DNA from: Piscinibacter sp943370595
GTDB taxonomy: Bacteria > Pseudomonadota > Gammaproteobacteria > Burkholderiales > Burkholderiaceae_C
Length of the DNA stretch: 64,000 nt
NCBI GenBank assembly: GCA_943370595.1
Contig: CALRRO020000009.1
Span: forward strand, 1-64,000
Reading direction: 5' to 3'
The notes under the pieces are model-generated. The model did not search any database. It was not told where the DNA came from and saw only the letters and a program-made list of their open reading frames with translations. The position numbers were made by a program, and so were the translations under genes. How positions within the stretch are numbered: position 1 is the first letter of the stretch; every line of letters starts with the position of its first letter. Of this stretch, positions 1 through 9,043 are shown piece after piece.

Positions 1-21
1 CGCTGTCGTGGTGGCACTCAT
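1..21 (-). CDS. 5' end of next gene in the narK operon (partial)
   Basis: Only the first seven codons are in the window; they read MSATTTA on the minus strand and the gene continues off the left edge. An ATG at position 21 is preceded by a clear Shine-Dalgarno (AAGGAG at about 30-35) with good spacing, lying in the short gap after the narK-like gene ending at 42. That arrangement supports a real, co-transcribed gene. In denitrifying betaproteobacteria narK is usually followed by a second narK or by narG, but seven residues cannot decide between them. Confidence 0.6.
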
Positions 22-41
22 GGCATCTTCTCCTTGTGCTT

Positions 42-1325
42 TCAGCGCGCGAAACTGCGCGACAAGGGCGACGCCGGTGCGTTCGTGCCCATCATTTCGG
101 TCTTGCGCACTTCGGTCCAGTACATCCAGATCAGCGAGACCCAGACCACCCCGTACATCAACATGAAGGCGCTGGAGCGGATACCGGTGAGGTCCATCAG
201 CGCGCCGAACATGATCGGCAGCACGAAGCCGCCCAGGCCGCCGGCCAGGCCGACGATGCCGCTGACGGTGCCGATGTTGTCGGGGTAGTCGTTGCCGATG
301 TACTTGAAGACACTGGCCTTGCCGAAGGCCCAGGCGATGCCCAGGATGAACATCAGCGCCGTGAAGAGGTAGACGTTCAGGCCGACGTGAAACGTTCGGG
401 GGCCGTTGACGGTCACCACCGTGAAGTCGGTCTGCGGGTAGCTCAGCAAGAACAGGCACACCCAGCTGACCCACAGCACCCACCAGGTGACCTGGTGCGC
501 GCCGTACTTGTCAGACAAGATGCCGCCGAATGCGCGCAGCACGCCGCCTGGCAGGCTGAAGCAGGCGGCCAGCAGCGCGGCAGTCTGGATCGACAGGCCA
601 AACTCGCCCACGTAGTACTGCACCATCCACAGCGCCAGCGCCACGTAGCCACCGAAGACGATGCTGTAGTACTGGCAGTACTTCAGCACCTTGGGGTCCT
701 TCAGCATCTTCAGCTGGTCGCTGAACTTCACGTTCGACGGCACCAGGTGCTTCGGGTCGCTGCTGCTGCCGAACCAGAACAGGATGACCGTGCCCAGCAT
801 CACCGCGGCATAAACCTGCGGCACCAGCGTCCAGCCGCCGATGGCCAGCAGCACCGGCGCGGCGAACTTGTTGACCGCTGAGCCGGAGTTGCCCGCGCCG
901 TACACGCCCATCGCCATGCCCTGGCGGCTCTTGGGGAACCAGCGCGCCACGTAGGGGGTGCCGACCGAGAACGAACCGCCGGCCAGACCCACGAACAGGC
1001 CGATGACCAGGAAGTGCCAATAGGCGGTGGCGTAGCTCATCAGCCAGATGGCCGGCACGGTGGCGGCCATCAGCAGCGTCATCACGATGCGGCCACCGTA
1101 GCGGTCGGTCCAGATGCCTAGCGGCACGCGGATCAGCGATCCGGTGAGTACCGGCGTGGCCGTGAGCAGGCCGAACTCGGTGGCGCTCAGTCCCAGCGTC
1201 TTCTTCAGCGGTATGCCGATGACGCCGAACATCATCCACACCATGAAACACACCGTGAAGGCGATGGTGCTGACGATGAGAACGGACCACGCCTGGCGTG
1301 GGATGGGGGCTGCGGTGGTGGCCAT
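42..1325 (-). CDS. narK: NarK-type nitrate/nitrite transporter (MFS, NNP family)
   Basis: The 427-residue protein is a 12-helix major facilitator of the nitrate/nitrite porter family and moves nitrate (proton symport or nitrite exchange) across the inner membrane for nitrate respiration. Two glycine-rich nitrate-signature stretches are visible: GVYGAGNSGSAVNKF in the first half and SGIVGLAGGLGGF in the second. An Arg in the first half (SLIRVPLGIWTDRYGGR) fits the substrate Arg and the MFS loop motif. The ATG at 1325 begins MATTAAP; a GTG at 1334 in the same frame would add three residues. The length of about 430 residues fits the NarK1 type rather than a fused NarK1-NarK2. It is divergent from the hemerythrin genes and shares with them the FNR-type box at 1479-1492. 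The next gene starts 21 bases downstream, so an operon is likely. Confidence 0.9.
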   Translation of the reverse strand: MATTAAPIPRQAWSVLIVSTIAFTVCFMVWMMFGVIGIPLKKTLGLSATEFGLLTATPVLTGSLIRVPLGIWTDRYGGRIVMTLLMAATVPAIWLMSYATAYWHFLVIGLFVGLAGGSFSVGTPYVARWFPKSRQGMAMGVYGAGNSGSAVNKFAAPVLLAIGGWTLVPQVYAAVMLGTVILFWFGSSSDPKHLVPSNVKFSDQLKMLKDPKVLKYCQYYSIVFGGYVALALWMVQYYVGEFGLSIQTAALLAACFSLPGGVLRAFGGILSDKYGAHQVTWWVLWVSWVCLFLLSYPQTDFTVVTVNGPRTFHVGLNVYLFTALMFILGIAWAFGKASVFKYIGNDYPDNIGTVSGIVGLAGGLGGFVLPIMFGALMDLTGIRSSAFMLMYGVVWVSLIWMYWTEVRKTEMMGTNAPASPLSRSFAR

Positions 1326-1478
1326 GAAGAGCACTCGTCTTGGGTTTGACGAGACTGTCCGCCGGCACGGCCTTCGTGAACATCAGCACGGTGGCTACGC
1401 GCCCCGCGGCAGAAGAACGATGCCGTGCATCCTGAACATAGTTCTGAAGAACTACGCCGAGGCCCTTCGGTTCAGAAG

Positions 1479-1492
1479 TTGACCTGGGTCAA
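1479..1492. promoter_or_regulatory. FNR/DNR-type operator between narK and hemerythrin genes
   Basis: The sequence TTGACCTGGGTCAA is a perfect dyad (TTGAC-N4-GTCAA), matching the FNR/ANR/DNR consensus TTGAT-N4-ATCAA except at one symmetrical pair. It lies 154 bases upstream of the narK ATG and 57 bases upstream of the hemerythrin ATG. Oxygen- or NO-responsive control of either or both divergent genes is the natural inference. The regulator gene at 3907 is a candidate, but most genomes also carry FNR elsewhere. Confidence 0.75.
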
Positions 1493-1548
1493 CGCAGTTC
1501 GAACGCACCGTCGCCCAGACTGGGCCCGAATTGCCAGCCGAGCCCCGC

Positions 1549-2061
1549 ATGTCCCTCGATATCACCCAGCAGGCCACCGCGCTGATCGACCACATCCAGA
1601 CGCGATTTCACGAAGGCCACCGCCGCGCGTTGCCAGAACTGCTGTGCTTGGCGGAGGCGGTCGAAGCGCGCGGCATCGACGAGGGCCTGGGCGACGAACT
1701 GCGCGCGATCGGCAACGCGCTAGAGCTGCACATGTTCAAGGAGGAGATGCGCTTGTTCCCGATGATGGAGCAAGGCGGAAACACCTTGATCGGGCGCCTG
1801 ATCGACGATCTGCAGTGCGAGCATGTCGAGCACGAGGACGCGATGAACGTGTTTCGCGCGCGTCTCGCTGCGCTGTCCGGCGTTTCCAGCGTGGACCCAG
1901 CACTCCAGCAACTCGTCCAAGCAGTCGACGACTTGGCGAACGAGCTGGCCAGCCACATGCGCGCCGAGGACGACGAACTGTTTCCCCTGTTTGCGGTGCA
2001 GCGGTCTGTGGCGCCTGCTGCGCTCAAGCCGAGCCTCCCCATATCCACTACCAACCCATGA
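1549..2061 (+). CDS. Hemerythrin-domain protein, RIC/YtfE-like
   Basis: The 170-residue protein is a single hemerythrin HHE-type four-helix bundle that would hold a non-haem di-iron centre. Expected ligand motifs are visible: H21/H24 in TRFHEGH, H61 and E65 in LELHMFKEE, H92/H95 in EHVEHEDAM, and H136 and E140 in ASHMRAEDDE. This pattern matches the C-terminal domain of the RIC/YtfE iron-sulfur repair proteins involved in nitrosative stress, but the N-terminal ScdA domain is absent. The ATG at 1549 is preferred over an upstream TTG at 1531. The stop overlaps the start of the next hemerythrin gene (ATGA at 2058-2061), so the two are translationally coupled. The FNR-type box just upstream suggests induction under low oxygen or NO. 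Confidence 0.85.
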   Translation: MSLDITQQATALIDHIQTRFHEGHRRALPELLCLAEAVEARGIDEGLGDELRAIGNALELHMFKEEMRLFPMMEQGGNTLIGRLIDDLQCEHVEHEDAMNVFRARLAALSGVSSVDPALQQLVQAVDDLANELASHMRAEDDELFPLFAVQRSVAPAALKPSLPISTTNP

Positions 2062-3056
2062 CATCAACCACATCGCATTCCACTTCTAACCCATCAGTAC
2101 CCGAAGTTCGCTCGGACTTGCGGACTGCAATGGACATTGAAGGCACTGAACTGCTGAGCGCACTCAATGAGCTGTTGGAGGCCGAGCGGGCCGGTGCCCG
2201 TGTGGCAATGGAGACGGGCCGATCCATCAGCGCCCCCGATCTGGCTGCGTTAGTCGAAGAAATCCACAAGGATGAAGTCCGCTGGTGCAGCATGCTCATG
2301 CGTACGATCAAGACCTTGGATGCGACGCCTTCCAGCGCGACGGGGGCGTTCTACGGCAAGGCGATGGCCATCGCCGATCTTGACGATCGGCTGAAGTTCC
2401 TGAACAGGGGCCAGGCTTGGGTGGTCCGCAAGCTTCAAGTCTTGATTCCGCGCATCACTGATCCATCGGCGCGCGCGGAGCTGACCGGCATGCTGCAGGC
2501 TCATCACCACAACATCGGCCGCGTGGAGGCGCGGTACGCGCCCGGCTTGTCAACAGAGGCGATAGCGGCTGCTCAGCCACAGGAGCCCCCTGCCCCCTCC
2601 GAGCCATCGGCGCTGATCGATCACATCCTCACGCGCTTCCACGAGGTTCATCGCCAGCAGCTGCCGGAGCTGATCCGCCTGGCCACCGCAGTGGAATCAG
2701 TTCACGCCGACCATGCGGCAGTGCCCCATGGGCTGGCCGCTCTGCTGAAGTCCATGCACGCGGAGTTGTTGCAGCACATGGAGAAGGAAGAGGAAATCCT
2801 GTTCCCCATGCTTCGGCGAGGCGGCAACCCCTTTGTCGTTCATCCGATCGGCATGATGCGCACGGAACACGACGAACATGCCGAACGGCTCGCCGACCTG
2901 ATGGCGCTGGCTGGCGATGCAACGCCGCCCGTCGATGCCTGCACCACCTGGCGGCAACTGTGCACGGGCATCAGGCAGTTTGCCGACGACCTGCAGCGGC
3001 ACATCCAGCTCGAGAACGATGTGCTGTTTCCTCACTTTGAACCAGACCACCGGTAA
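2058..3056 (+). CDS. DUF6306-hemerythrin two-domain protein
   Basis: The product has 332 residues. The N-terminal part (about 30-160) is all-helical and resembles DUF6306, with the stretch EIHKDEVRWCSMLMRTI and a conserved H-rich segment MLQAHHHNIGRVE. After a proline-rich linker (about 170-180) comes a hemerythrin domain with ligand motifs TRFHEVH, LLQHMEKEEE, RTEHDEH and LQRHIQLEND. This second domain closely resembles the preceding gene product, so the pair probably arose by duplication. The start is set by the ATGA overlap with the upstream gene; a long in-frame upstream extension is only an antisense/alternate-frame shadow. A role in di-iron storage or iron-sulfur repair under NO stress is inferred from context. 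Confidence 0.82.
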   Translation: MTSTTSHSTSNPSVPEVRSDLRTAMDIEGTELLSALNELLEAERAGARVAMETGRSISAPDLAALVEEIHKDEVRWCSMLMRTIKTLDATPSSATGAFYGKAMAIADLDDRLKFLNRGQAWVVRKLQVLIPRITDPSARAELTGMLQAHHHNIGRVEARYAPGLSTEAIAAAQPQEPPAPSEPSALIDHILTRFHEVHRQQLPELIRLATAVESVHADHAAVPHGLAALLKSMHAELLQHMEKEEEILFPMLRRGGNPFVVHPIGMMRTEHDEHAERLADLMALAGDATPPVDACTTWRQLCTGIRQFADDLQRHIQLENDVLFPHFEPDHR

Positions 3057-3250
3057 CGGTCCGCGATGCCCAACAAGTTTCCGCTGAACCCTGCCAACTC
3101 ATTGAAGGCCACCCCTGCTCTGCACTCTCGGTCGGCCTGAGATTGCCAAAGATCGTGGCGTGACGTGCAGGGCTCGTCGCAAGGCAACAATGGTAGGTGC
3201 CGGACGCGGATCCGAGCCACCGACCACCTCAATGCCTTGTAGCGCTGCCC

Positions 3251-3709
3251 ATGATCACACTCAACGTCCGTCAGGCGAGCTTTTCCGACCTGGAACCACT
3301 CGCCGACCTCTTTGACCAGTACCGCGAGTTCCAGGGCAAGCCAAGCGACCTTGCGGCTGCGCGTGAATTCCTGCGGGCCCGCTTCGACCATGGGGAATCG
3401 ATCGCCTTTCTCGCCTTCGTCGGTACGGAGCCCATGGGTTTCGCGCAGCTTTACCCCAGCTGGTCGTCCACAGCTTTGGCGCGCGTGTTCGTGCTCAATG
3501 ACCTCTTTGTTCATCCGAATGGCCGAAGAGCCGGTGTCGCGTCCGGCCTGCTGGCGGCGGTCGAGCGCTACGCTTGGGCGCAAGGCGCGGCACGGGTCTC
3601 GTTGAATGTGGCGCAGGACAACGTGGTCGGGCAGGCGCTCTACGCAGCGAAGGGCTGGACCCGCGACGGGGAGTTCCACATGTACCACCGGCGGCCTGTT
3701 GCGAGCTGA
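3251..3709 (+). CDS. GNAT family N-acetyltransferase
   Basis: The 152-residue protein has the GNAT layout. It carries an acceptor-binding first half (RQASFSDLEPLADLF), the acetyl-CoA pyrophosphate loop VHPNGRRAGVASGLL (about 95-109, an R/Q-x-x-G-x-G/A type loop) and the C-terminal NVAQDNVVGQALYAAKGW typical of RimI-like enzymes. The substrate cannot be told from sequence. The ATG at 3251 is chosen because it starts exactly at the first beta strand (MITLNVRQA); an upstream in-frame start at 3197 would add a non-homologous tail. It stands alone between the hemerythrin pair and a Crp-like regulator, with gaps of about 200 bases on each side. Confidence 0.85.
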   Translation: MITLNVRQASFSDLEPLADLFDQYREFQGKPSDLAAAREFLRARFDHGESIAFLAFVGTEPMGFAQLYPSWSSTALARVFVLNDLFVHPNGRRAGVASGLLAAVERYAWAQGAARVSLNVAQDNVVGQALYAAKGWTRDGEFHMYHRRPVAS

Positions 3710-3906
3710 CTCACGGGTTCGCGGTGCTGAAGTTGCCGCCGCTTCTCGGCCTGCTGCCCTTGAGGCTGAAGGTGACGAGACTGACTGACTCGGTGGTCGT
3801 GGCGCTGGGGGCATGGCGGGCGAGCGAATTCAACGCTTGACTGTCCCGCAAAAACGCTGGGAACCAGCGACTGCTCCGAGCCGCACTGGGCACCGACAAT
3901 CCCTTC

Positions 3907-4491
3907 ATGGACGCCGCCCTGCTGCACCAATCGTTGAAATCCGTGGTGCCTGACGTTGGTGCCGCACCGGTTGCCGACCTGGCACCGATGTTCACGCCCA
4001 TCGACCTGGCTCGCGGGGCCACGCTCCTGACTCAGGGAGATCGGTGGCGCTGGGCGCTCCTGATCGAGCGCGGGCTGGTTCGCATGCACTTCGTTCGCCG
4101 TGACGGCCGCGAGTTCAACAAGAACTTCTTTGCCGAAGGCGCATTGGTCTGCCCGATCACGCCGGCCATGTGGAACGCGCCTTCCCTGTTTGGCATCACG
4201 TGCATCGAAGCCTCGCGAGTCTGGCGGTGTGACGAGGCACTGTTCCGTGACGCGCTGCAGCGCCACGGTGTCTGGCCGGCATTGCAGCGCGAACTGCTGG
4301 AGCGCCTGCTCACCGGCAAATTGCAGCGCGAGCACGACTTGCTCGCGCTGGACGGCCGTCGCCGCTACGAGGCCTTCTGCCAGCGCTTCCCGGTGCTGGC
4401 AGAGCGGGTGCCCCTTGTGCATCTGGCTACCTATCTCGGCCTGACCGATGTCTCGCTGTCTCGCCTGAGGCGCATGTCGGACGCACCCTGA
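3907..4491 (+). CDS. Crp/Fnr-type cyclic-nucleotide-binding-fold regulator
   Basis: The 194-residue product has an N-terminal cNMP-binding beta-roll (ARGATLLTQGDRWRWALLIERGLVRM, about 39-64), a dimerisation helix (about 115-145) and a short C-terminal HTH-like segment with LATYLGLTDVSLSRLRR at 172-188. It lacks the N-terminal Cys cluster of FNR, so it does not sense oxygen through a 4Fe-4S centre. The HTH is compact, as in the many small Crp-like regulators of this type. Its location near narK and the hemerythrin genes makes a link with NO/nitrate signalling possible but unproven. Confidence 0.78.
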   Translation: MDAALLHQSLKSVVPDVGAAPVADLAPMFTPIDLARGATLLTQGDRWRWALLIERGLVRMHFVRRDGREFNKNFFAEGALVCPITPAMWNAPSLFGITCIEASRVWRCDEALFRDALQRHGVWPALQRELLERLLTGKLQREHDLLALDGRRRYEAFCQRFPVLAERVPLVHLATYLGLTDVSLSRLRRMSDAP

Positions 4492-4562
4492 TCATTTGTT
4501 AAGGCCCTGGATCGATCCGCGCCGCACAGTCGGCTCCCGTGTGCACAGCCAAGGAGCCGACC

Positions 4563-5438
4563 ATGCAGACCCGAGACTTCTTTGTACGGAGCGCCATCGT
4601 CGCGGCGGCACTTGCCGTCACGGGCGGCGCGGTGCTGGCGTGGCTGGCATCGCGCACCGAAGCCGACATCGCTGCCCACCGCGAGCGGGTCGTCGTGCAG
4701 GCACGACAGGCGGCACCGGCCGCCGCGTCGGCCACGGCTCTTGCGGCCCTGCCCGCGCCCGTGCAGCGGTACTTCGCCTTCACCTTCCGCGGCGCCCCGC
4801 CACCTCAGGCCAGCCACGTGGAACTCGCGATGGAGGGCCGCTTCAGGCGGCCGCGCAACGACACCTTCACACCCACGCGCGCAGAGCAGACGATTGCGGT
4901 CCACACACCGGCGCTGGTGTTTGCCGCGACCACGCCGCTGCTGCCCGGCGTTCCGGCGCTGACCGCGCGTGCCTACGACGCCTACGCAGGCGGTCAGATG
5001 GAGATGAAGGCCAAGCTGCTGTCGGCCATCACCGTGGTCGACGAGCCCGCCTCGCCGACGCTGAATCGGATCTCCTTGCGGCGCTGGCTGCTGGAAAGCC
5101 CGCTGTATCCGATGGCACTGCTGCCCGGTGGTGCGGTGCGCTGGGAGGCGATGGACATCAACCGCGCGCGGGCCACCGTGTCACTGGGCACCGACAGTGC
5201 ATCCATGGTTGCGACCTTCGGCAGCGACGGGCGTCTGCTGCGCTTTGACGCCGAGGAGGACGGCGACCTGCGCACGTCGTATCACGGCTCGGGCGAGCAC
5301 GCATCGCGCGACGACTACGAAGCGGTGGAAGGCATGATGCTGCCCCGACGCTTTGTCATTGCTCGAGCGGCGGCCGGCCGGATCCTGCCGTTCTGGGAAG
5401 GGCGGGTCACGCAGATCCGCTTCGTGTCCGGAGACTGA
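4563..5438 (+). CDS. DUF6544-like membrane-anchored protein
   Basis: The 291-residue product starts with a hydrophobic segment (about 9-29) followed by a region rich in Ala/Arg, so it is probably anchored in the inner membrane with the rest in the periplasm. The body contains PAPVQRYFAFTF and LRRWLLESPLYPMALLP, features I associate with the DUF6544 family of unknown function. The ATG at 4563 has a good ribosome site (AAGGAG at 4550-4555). The following LysE gene starts two bases after the stop, so the two form an operon. No enzymatic function can be assigned. Confidence 0.75.
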   Translation: MQTRDFFVRSAIVAAALAVTGGAVLAWLASRTEADIAAHRERVVVQARQAAPAAASATALAALPAPVQRYFAFTFRGAPPPQASHVELAMEGRFRRPRNDTFTPTRAEQTIAVHTPALVFAATTPLLPGVPALTARAYDAYAGGQMEMKAKLLSAITVVDEPASPTLNRISLRRWLLESPLYPMALLPGGAVRWEAMDINRARATVSLGTDSASMVATFGSDGRLLRFDAEEDGDLRTSYHGSGEHASRDDYEAVEGMMLPRRFVIARAAAGRILPFWEGRVTQIRFVSGD

Positions 5439-5440
5439 CC

Positions 5441-6085
5441 GTGTCGTCGGCCACCCTGCTTGCTTTCACTGGTGTCGCGCTGCTGTGCGTCGCCACGCCG
5501 GGCCCGACAACCCTGCTCGCGCTCAGCAATGGCTCGCGCTTCGGCTTGCGCGCAGCGCTGCCCGGCATGGCCGGCGCGGTGGCCTCGGACTTCCTGCTGA
5601 TGGCCGCAGCTGCCGCTGGGTTGAGCACGCTGGTAGCGGCATCCGAGTCAGCGTTCGCCGTCGTCAAATGGTTGGGGGTGGCCTACTTGGCCTACCTCGG
5701 CGGGCGGCTGCTGCAGGCGCCGGCAACGCCTCGCTCGCTCGCCCCAGGCCGCGCGCCGTACTGCCCACCCTCTTCGTTCGCGATGTTCCTGCGCAGCTTT
5801 CTCGTCGCTGCGACCAATCCCAAGGCCTACCTGTTCTTTGCCGCACTGCTGCCGCAGTTCGTTGATCCGGCGCAGCCCCAGGTGGCGCAGTACGCTGTGC
5901 TGGCGTTGATCTTCGGCACGCTGGATCTGGTCACCATGATTGGTTACGCCATGGCGGGCGAGCGCGCCACGCGGGTCTTCGACGCGGCGTCGACGCGAGT
6001 CCGGATCGACCGTGCTTGTGGCGCCACGATGCTGCTGTTGGCCACCAGTCTGGCGCTCTTGCGGCGGCAGCCATCGGGCATTTGA
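5441..6085 (+). CDS. LysE/RhtB-family exporter
   Basis: The 214-residue membrane protein belongs to the LysE superfamily of amino-acid and small-metabolite exporters. The N-terminal signature ATPGPTTLLALSNGSRFGLR is present, followed by five to six hydrophobic segments. The central loop carries FLVAATNPKAYLFFAALLPQ, the family's conserved N-P-K motif. The GTG start at 5441 lies two bases after the previous stop, which suggests translational coupling. The substrate cannot be deduced. It is the last gene before a 232-base gap that may mark the transition to ICE DNA. Confidence 0.88.
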   Translation: MSSATLLAFTGVALLCVATPGPTTLLALSNGSRFGLRAALPGMAGAVASDFLLMAAAAAGLSTLVAASESAFAVVKWLGVAYLAYLGGRLLQAPATPRSLAPGRAPYCPPSSFAMFLRSFLVAATNPKAYLFFAALLPQFVDPAQPQVAQYAVLALIFGTLDLVTMIGYAMAGERATRVFDAASTRVRIDRACGATMLLLATSLALLRRQPSGI

Positions 6086-6265
6086 CCGGCGCGCAATAGC
6101 CAGGTACGTCCGGCCTTCTGCATCGCACGAGTTTAAGAGGTCGCGATAGCACGGTTGTAGCAATCCCAACTTCGTGCGGTGCTACGGTGCTGCGGTGTAA
6201 ACCGCCATGCAGTTCCACTGCGAAAACTGCCACACGGAACGCTCGACATACCTTCCCCAAATGAC

Positions 6266-6291
6266 GTCCTGATAAGAACCCTTCTCAGGAC
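6266..6291. terminator. Hairpin beyond the SbcC-like gene, possible terminator
   Basis: The arms GTCCTGA (6266-6272) and TCAGGAC (6285-6291) pair perfectly, and after one mismatch three more pairs close on an AACC loop, giving 10 of 11 paired positions. It lies 27 bases beyond the stop of the minus-strand SbcC-like gene, where a terminator would be expected. Only a weak T-run follows on the minus strand, so termination is uncertain. The rest of the 6086-6317 gap shows no gene. Confidence 0.45.
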
Positions 6292-6317
6292 ATCTTCCGC
6301 CAAGGTTCAGCACACGA

Positions 6318-8801
6318 TCAGGCAGAGCATCCTGCAGCGCACATGGCCTCCAGGTCGATCACCGCATCCGCCATTGCCGTCAGCTCCGGCGTCTGCGACA
6401 CGAAGAACTCGCGCGCGTATCCCCCCAGTTCCAGCACCCGCCGCTTCATCGCCATGAACATGCGCTTGCGATCCGGGTCCAGTTGGCCATCCGTCTCGTC
6501 AGAGAACAGGGTGTCGTAGCGCCGGCCGGTGTTCTGCGCCAGGTACAGCGCCACGGCCCTCACCAGGCACTCGTTGATCCAGACCCTCTCGCCGCCGCTC
6601 ATCGCCGTGACGCTCTTGTCCTCGCCCGACTCTGCGTCGTAGACGCGGATGTCGAAGCCCTCGCGCTGCTCGCCCTTGGCCGTCTCCTGCAGGGTCTCGA
6701 TGGCCACCGTGAAGCGCGGGCCATAGCAGGCCAGCAGCAGGTCGTTCACCAGGCCGGACAAGGTCGGCCCCGCATCATCGATGGCCAGCGCGATGAGGCC
6801 GTCGTTGCCCATGCAGCGGGCGAACAGCAGCCAGTTGGCGAGTTCCTGCTCCACCCGTGCCGTGCGGGCTGCGGCCGCGTCGCGCCGCCGGCCATACTCC
6901 GCCATCCGGGCCGTCAGGGCGGCAAGCGCCCGCGCGTCAAGGAGGGCGGCAAGATGCGAGCCCTCCGCCTCGTCCAGGACACCTTGCCAGCGCTCCACCT
7001 GGGCTCGAGCCTGTGCGAGCCGCGCGGCGTCCAGTGGTGACGGCAGTGCTTCGATCGCCGTCTGGAGTCGCTGGATGGCCGCCTGGGTCTGAGCTTGCAG
7101 TAGAGATACACGCTCGGCAACGCGCATCCGGCTGGCGATGATCTGCTGGCGCTCAGCCGCTTCGGAGTCGGTGTCGATCGCGATGTCCGCCCCGGCCGAC
7201 GGGTCTTGAGTTGGAGGAAGAGCGGCGAGTTCGTCCTCCGCTTCGACAAGACCCGCGCGCGCATGGCCCATCTCCGCCTCGCGCGCAGCCAAGGCGGCAT
7301 AGGCCGTCTGACGGGCCAGGGCTCGCCTCGACTGGCACTCGGCCCGGCTCAGGCTCTGCGGTGCGACGACGTTGAGGCTCACCGCCTCTTGCAGGGCTTG
7401 CAGTTCAAGCCGAAGACTGTCCCGCTCCGCAGCGAGTTGACGAATCCGCTGCTGGGCGCTCGGCGCCAGCGCGGCCGCTTCGCGCGCGTCCGACAGCAGC
7501 GAGCATTGCCCCTGCATGGGCATGCCGCTGCAGGGCACCCGGTCGCTCATTGCCAGGCGGCGACTCAGGTCCTCCGCCTGGAGCGCGGCCTGCCCCGCCT
7601 CGCGCTCGAGCGATGCCAGCCGCTGCCCGAGCCCTGCGACGGCATCGCGACGACGCGCAAGGTCCTGGACGGCATCGCGAAGCCCCTGCACGCGGCCCTC
7701 ACGGCGACAAACCACCTCTGTCGTCAGCGGCAGACGGCGGCCGGCTCGAGCCACCACGGCCTCGTCCGCCAGCGCCCGCTGCAGGGACCGGATGCGGGTT
7801 TCCAGTCTTTCGCGCTGTGCCCTGGCCTGCTCGACACGCTGCGCCACACGGCTGTCGAGCCTCGCAAGCTGCTCCGTTGCCTCCCGGTCCTGCGCGCGCA
7901 GATCCTGCAAGGTGCGATCACCAGCGGCACGGGCGCCTGCCAGTTCCGCCATCAACTGCGCTCGCCGGCTCTCGACAGCCTGCGCCTGCTCGTGCAGAGC
8001 CATCAATGAAGCCTCGTGCGTTCGCGCAGCCTCCAGCTGTTCATGGGCTGCCTGCCGGCTGGCTTGAACCGCCTTGACCCTCTCGTCCGCGCCGTGCCAT
8101 CGACAGGCGTCGTCCTCCAGCAGCCGGCGCTCGGCATCGAACGCGGCTCCCTCGGCGCGCAACGCCGCCAGCGTCGCCTTCAACTGGCGCGCCGTCTCGC
8201 CCGCCTTCTGACCGAGCGCGCGGATGTCCTCCTGCCCCAGCAGATCGGCCAGCAGGGCCTTGATCTCGCCGTTGCGAAGGGTGCTGAGCTGCCGCTTCCC
8301 CTGGGCCGAGAAGACCGACGTGAAGAAGGTGTCCGCCGGCCCGCAGATAGCCTCGACGCAGCGGGCATAGGTCTCGACCTTGCCATCGGAGACGGTGCCG
8401 TCTGGCAGTGCGGCGGGAGCCCACGTGCCGGCGTCATCCAGCGTCAGCAGGTAGGCCTCGGTCCTGCGTCGGCTCCCGGTTCGGCCGTTCATGCGGATGA
8501 CAACCTGCGAGCGGTAGCAGCGCCCGGCGTGCGCCCAGTGCAGGTCCTTCTCGTTCTCGGGCAGACAGACCTGGTCGTAGTACGAGAAGCCGCCCGGCCC
8601 GGCCTGCGCCGCCCGCGACGGCATGGTCAGGTAGGGATGCAGGTTGTCCATCACGGTGGACTTGCCGCGGCCGTTGGCGCCTGCGATGGCGACCAGCGCG
8701 GCACCATCGGCCAGCCGCTCAAGATCGAGGGTCAGTTCGTCCAGCCCGAGGCCGTCGCGGATGCCCCGGAAGCCCCGGAGCCTGAGTGAGAGTGGCTGCA
8801 T
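6318..8801 (-). CDS. SbcC/Rad50-like SMC ATPase of the ICE
   Basis: The 827-residue product has the SMC-type layout: a Walker A site GANGRGKST at 41-49, two long coiled-coil regions rich in Ala/Arg/Glu/Gln, and a C-terminal ABC half. The latter carries the signature MSGGE and a Walker B region ending DTLFSDETDGQLD. Midway, where Rad50/SbcC carry a CxxC zinc hook, there is a C-x8-C pair (C424, C433; CSGMPMQGQC). With the phosphoesterase at 10660 it probably forms an SbcCD-like nuclease acting on DNA ends during element replication or transfer. The ATG at 8801 has AGGA at proper spacing. A three-gene operon separates it from its likely partner. Confidence 0.82.
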   Translation of the reverse strand: MQPLSLRLRGFRGIRDGLGLDELTLDLERLADGAALVAIAGANGRGKSTVMDNLHPYLTMPSRAAQAGPGGFSYYDQVCLPENEKDLHWAHAGRCYRSQVVIRMNGRTGSRRRTEAYLLTLDDAGTWAPAALPDGTVSDGKVETYARCVEAICGPADTFFTSVFSAQGKRQLSTLRNGEIKALLADLLGQEDIRALGQKAGETARQLKATLAALRAEGAAFDAERRLLEDDACRWHGADERVKAVQASRQAAHEQLEAARTHEASLMALHEQAQAVESRRAQLMAELAGARAAGDRTLQDLRAQDREATEQLARLDSRVAQRVEQARAQRERLETRIRSLQRALADEAVVARAGRRLPLTTEVVCRREGRVQGLRDAVQDLARRRDAVAGLGQRLASLEREAGQAALQAEDLSRRLAMSDRVPCSGMPMQGQCSLLSDAREAAALAPSAQQRIRQLAAERDSLRLELQALQEAVSLNVVAPQSLSRAECQSRRALARQTAYAALAAREAEMGHARAGLVEAEDELAALPPTQDPSAGADIAIDTDSEAAERQQIIASRMRVAERVSLLQAQTQAAIQRLQTAIEALPSPLDAARLAQARAQVERWQGVLDEAEGSHLAALLDARALAALTARMAEYGRRRDAAAARTARVEQELANWLLFARCMGNDGLIALAIDDAGPTLSGLVNDLLLACYGPRFTVAIETLQETAKGEQREGFDIRVYDAESGEDKSVTAMSGGERVWINECLVRAVALYLAQNTGRRYDTLFSDETDGQLDPDRKRMFMAMKRRVLELGGYAREFFVSQTPELTAMADAVIDLEAMCAAGCSA

Positions 8802-9043
8802 GATGCGTCCTGTTCTGGAGTGGAAGTCCGAACAGATTGGCCCTCAGATTCCCGGCATCAAGGTCTATATCCTGAATGACTGCTGACGATCCTGGACCGC
8901 GCATTCGACTCGGGCGAACCGACTCACACAGACGGCTATCAGCTGACCTCCCAGGCGACACCATAACGCCGACAACCCATCGTGCCGAAGCTGGGTCATC
9001 GCCAGTACAAACATTCCGGTCGACCAGAGCGGCACGCACGGTT

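Noticed and set aside
1425..2057. An upstream extension of the DUF6306-hemerythrin gene
   Set aside because: It is an alternate-frame reading of the first hemerythrin gene, Arg/Pro-rich, and the ATGA overlap at 2058 gives a better start.
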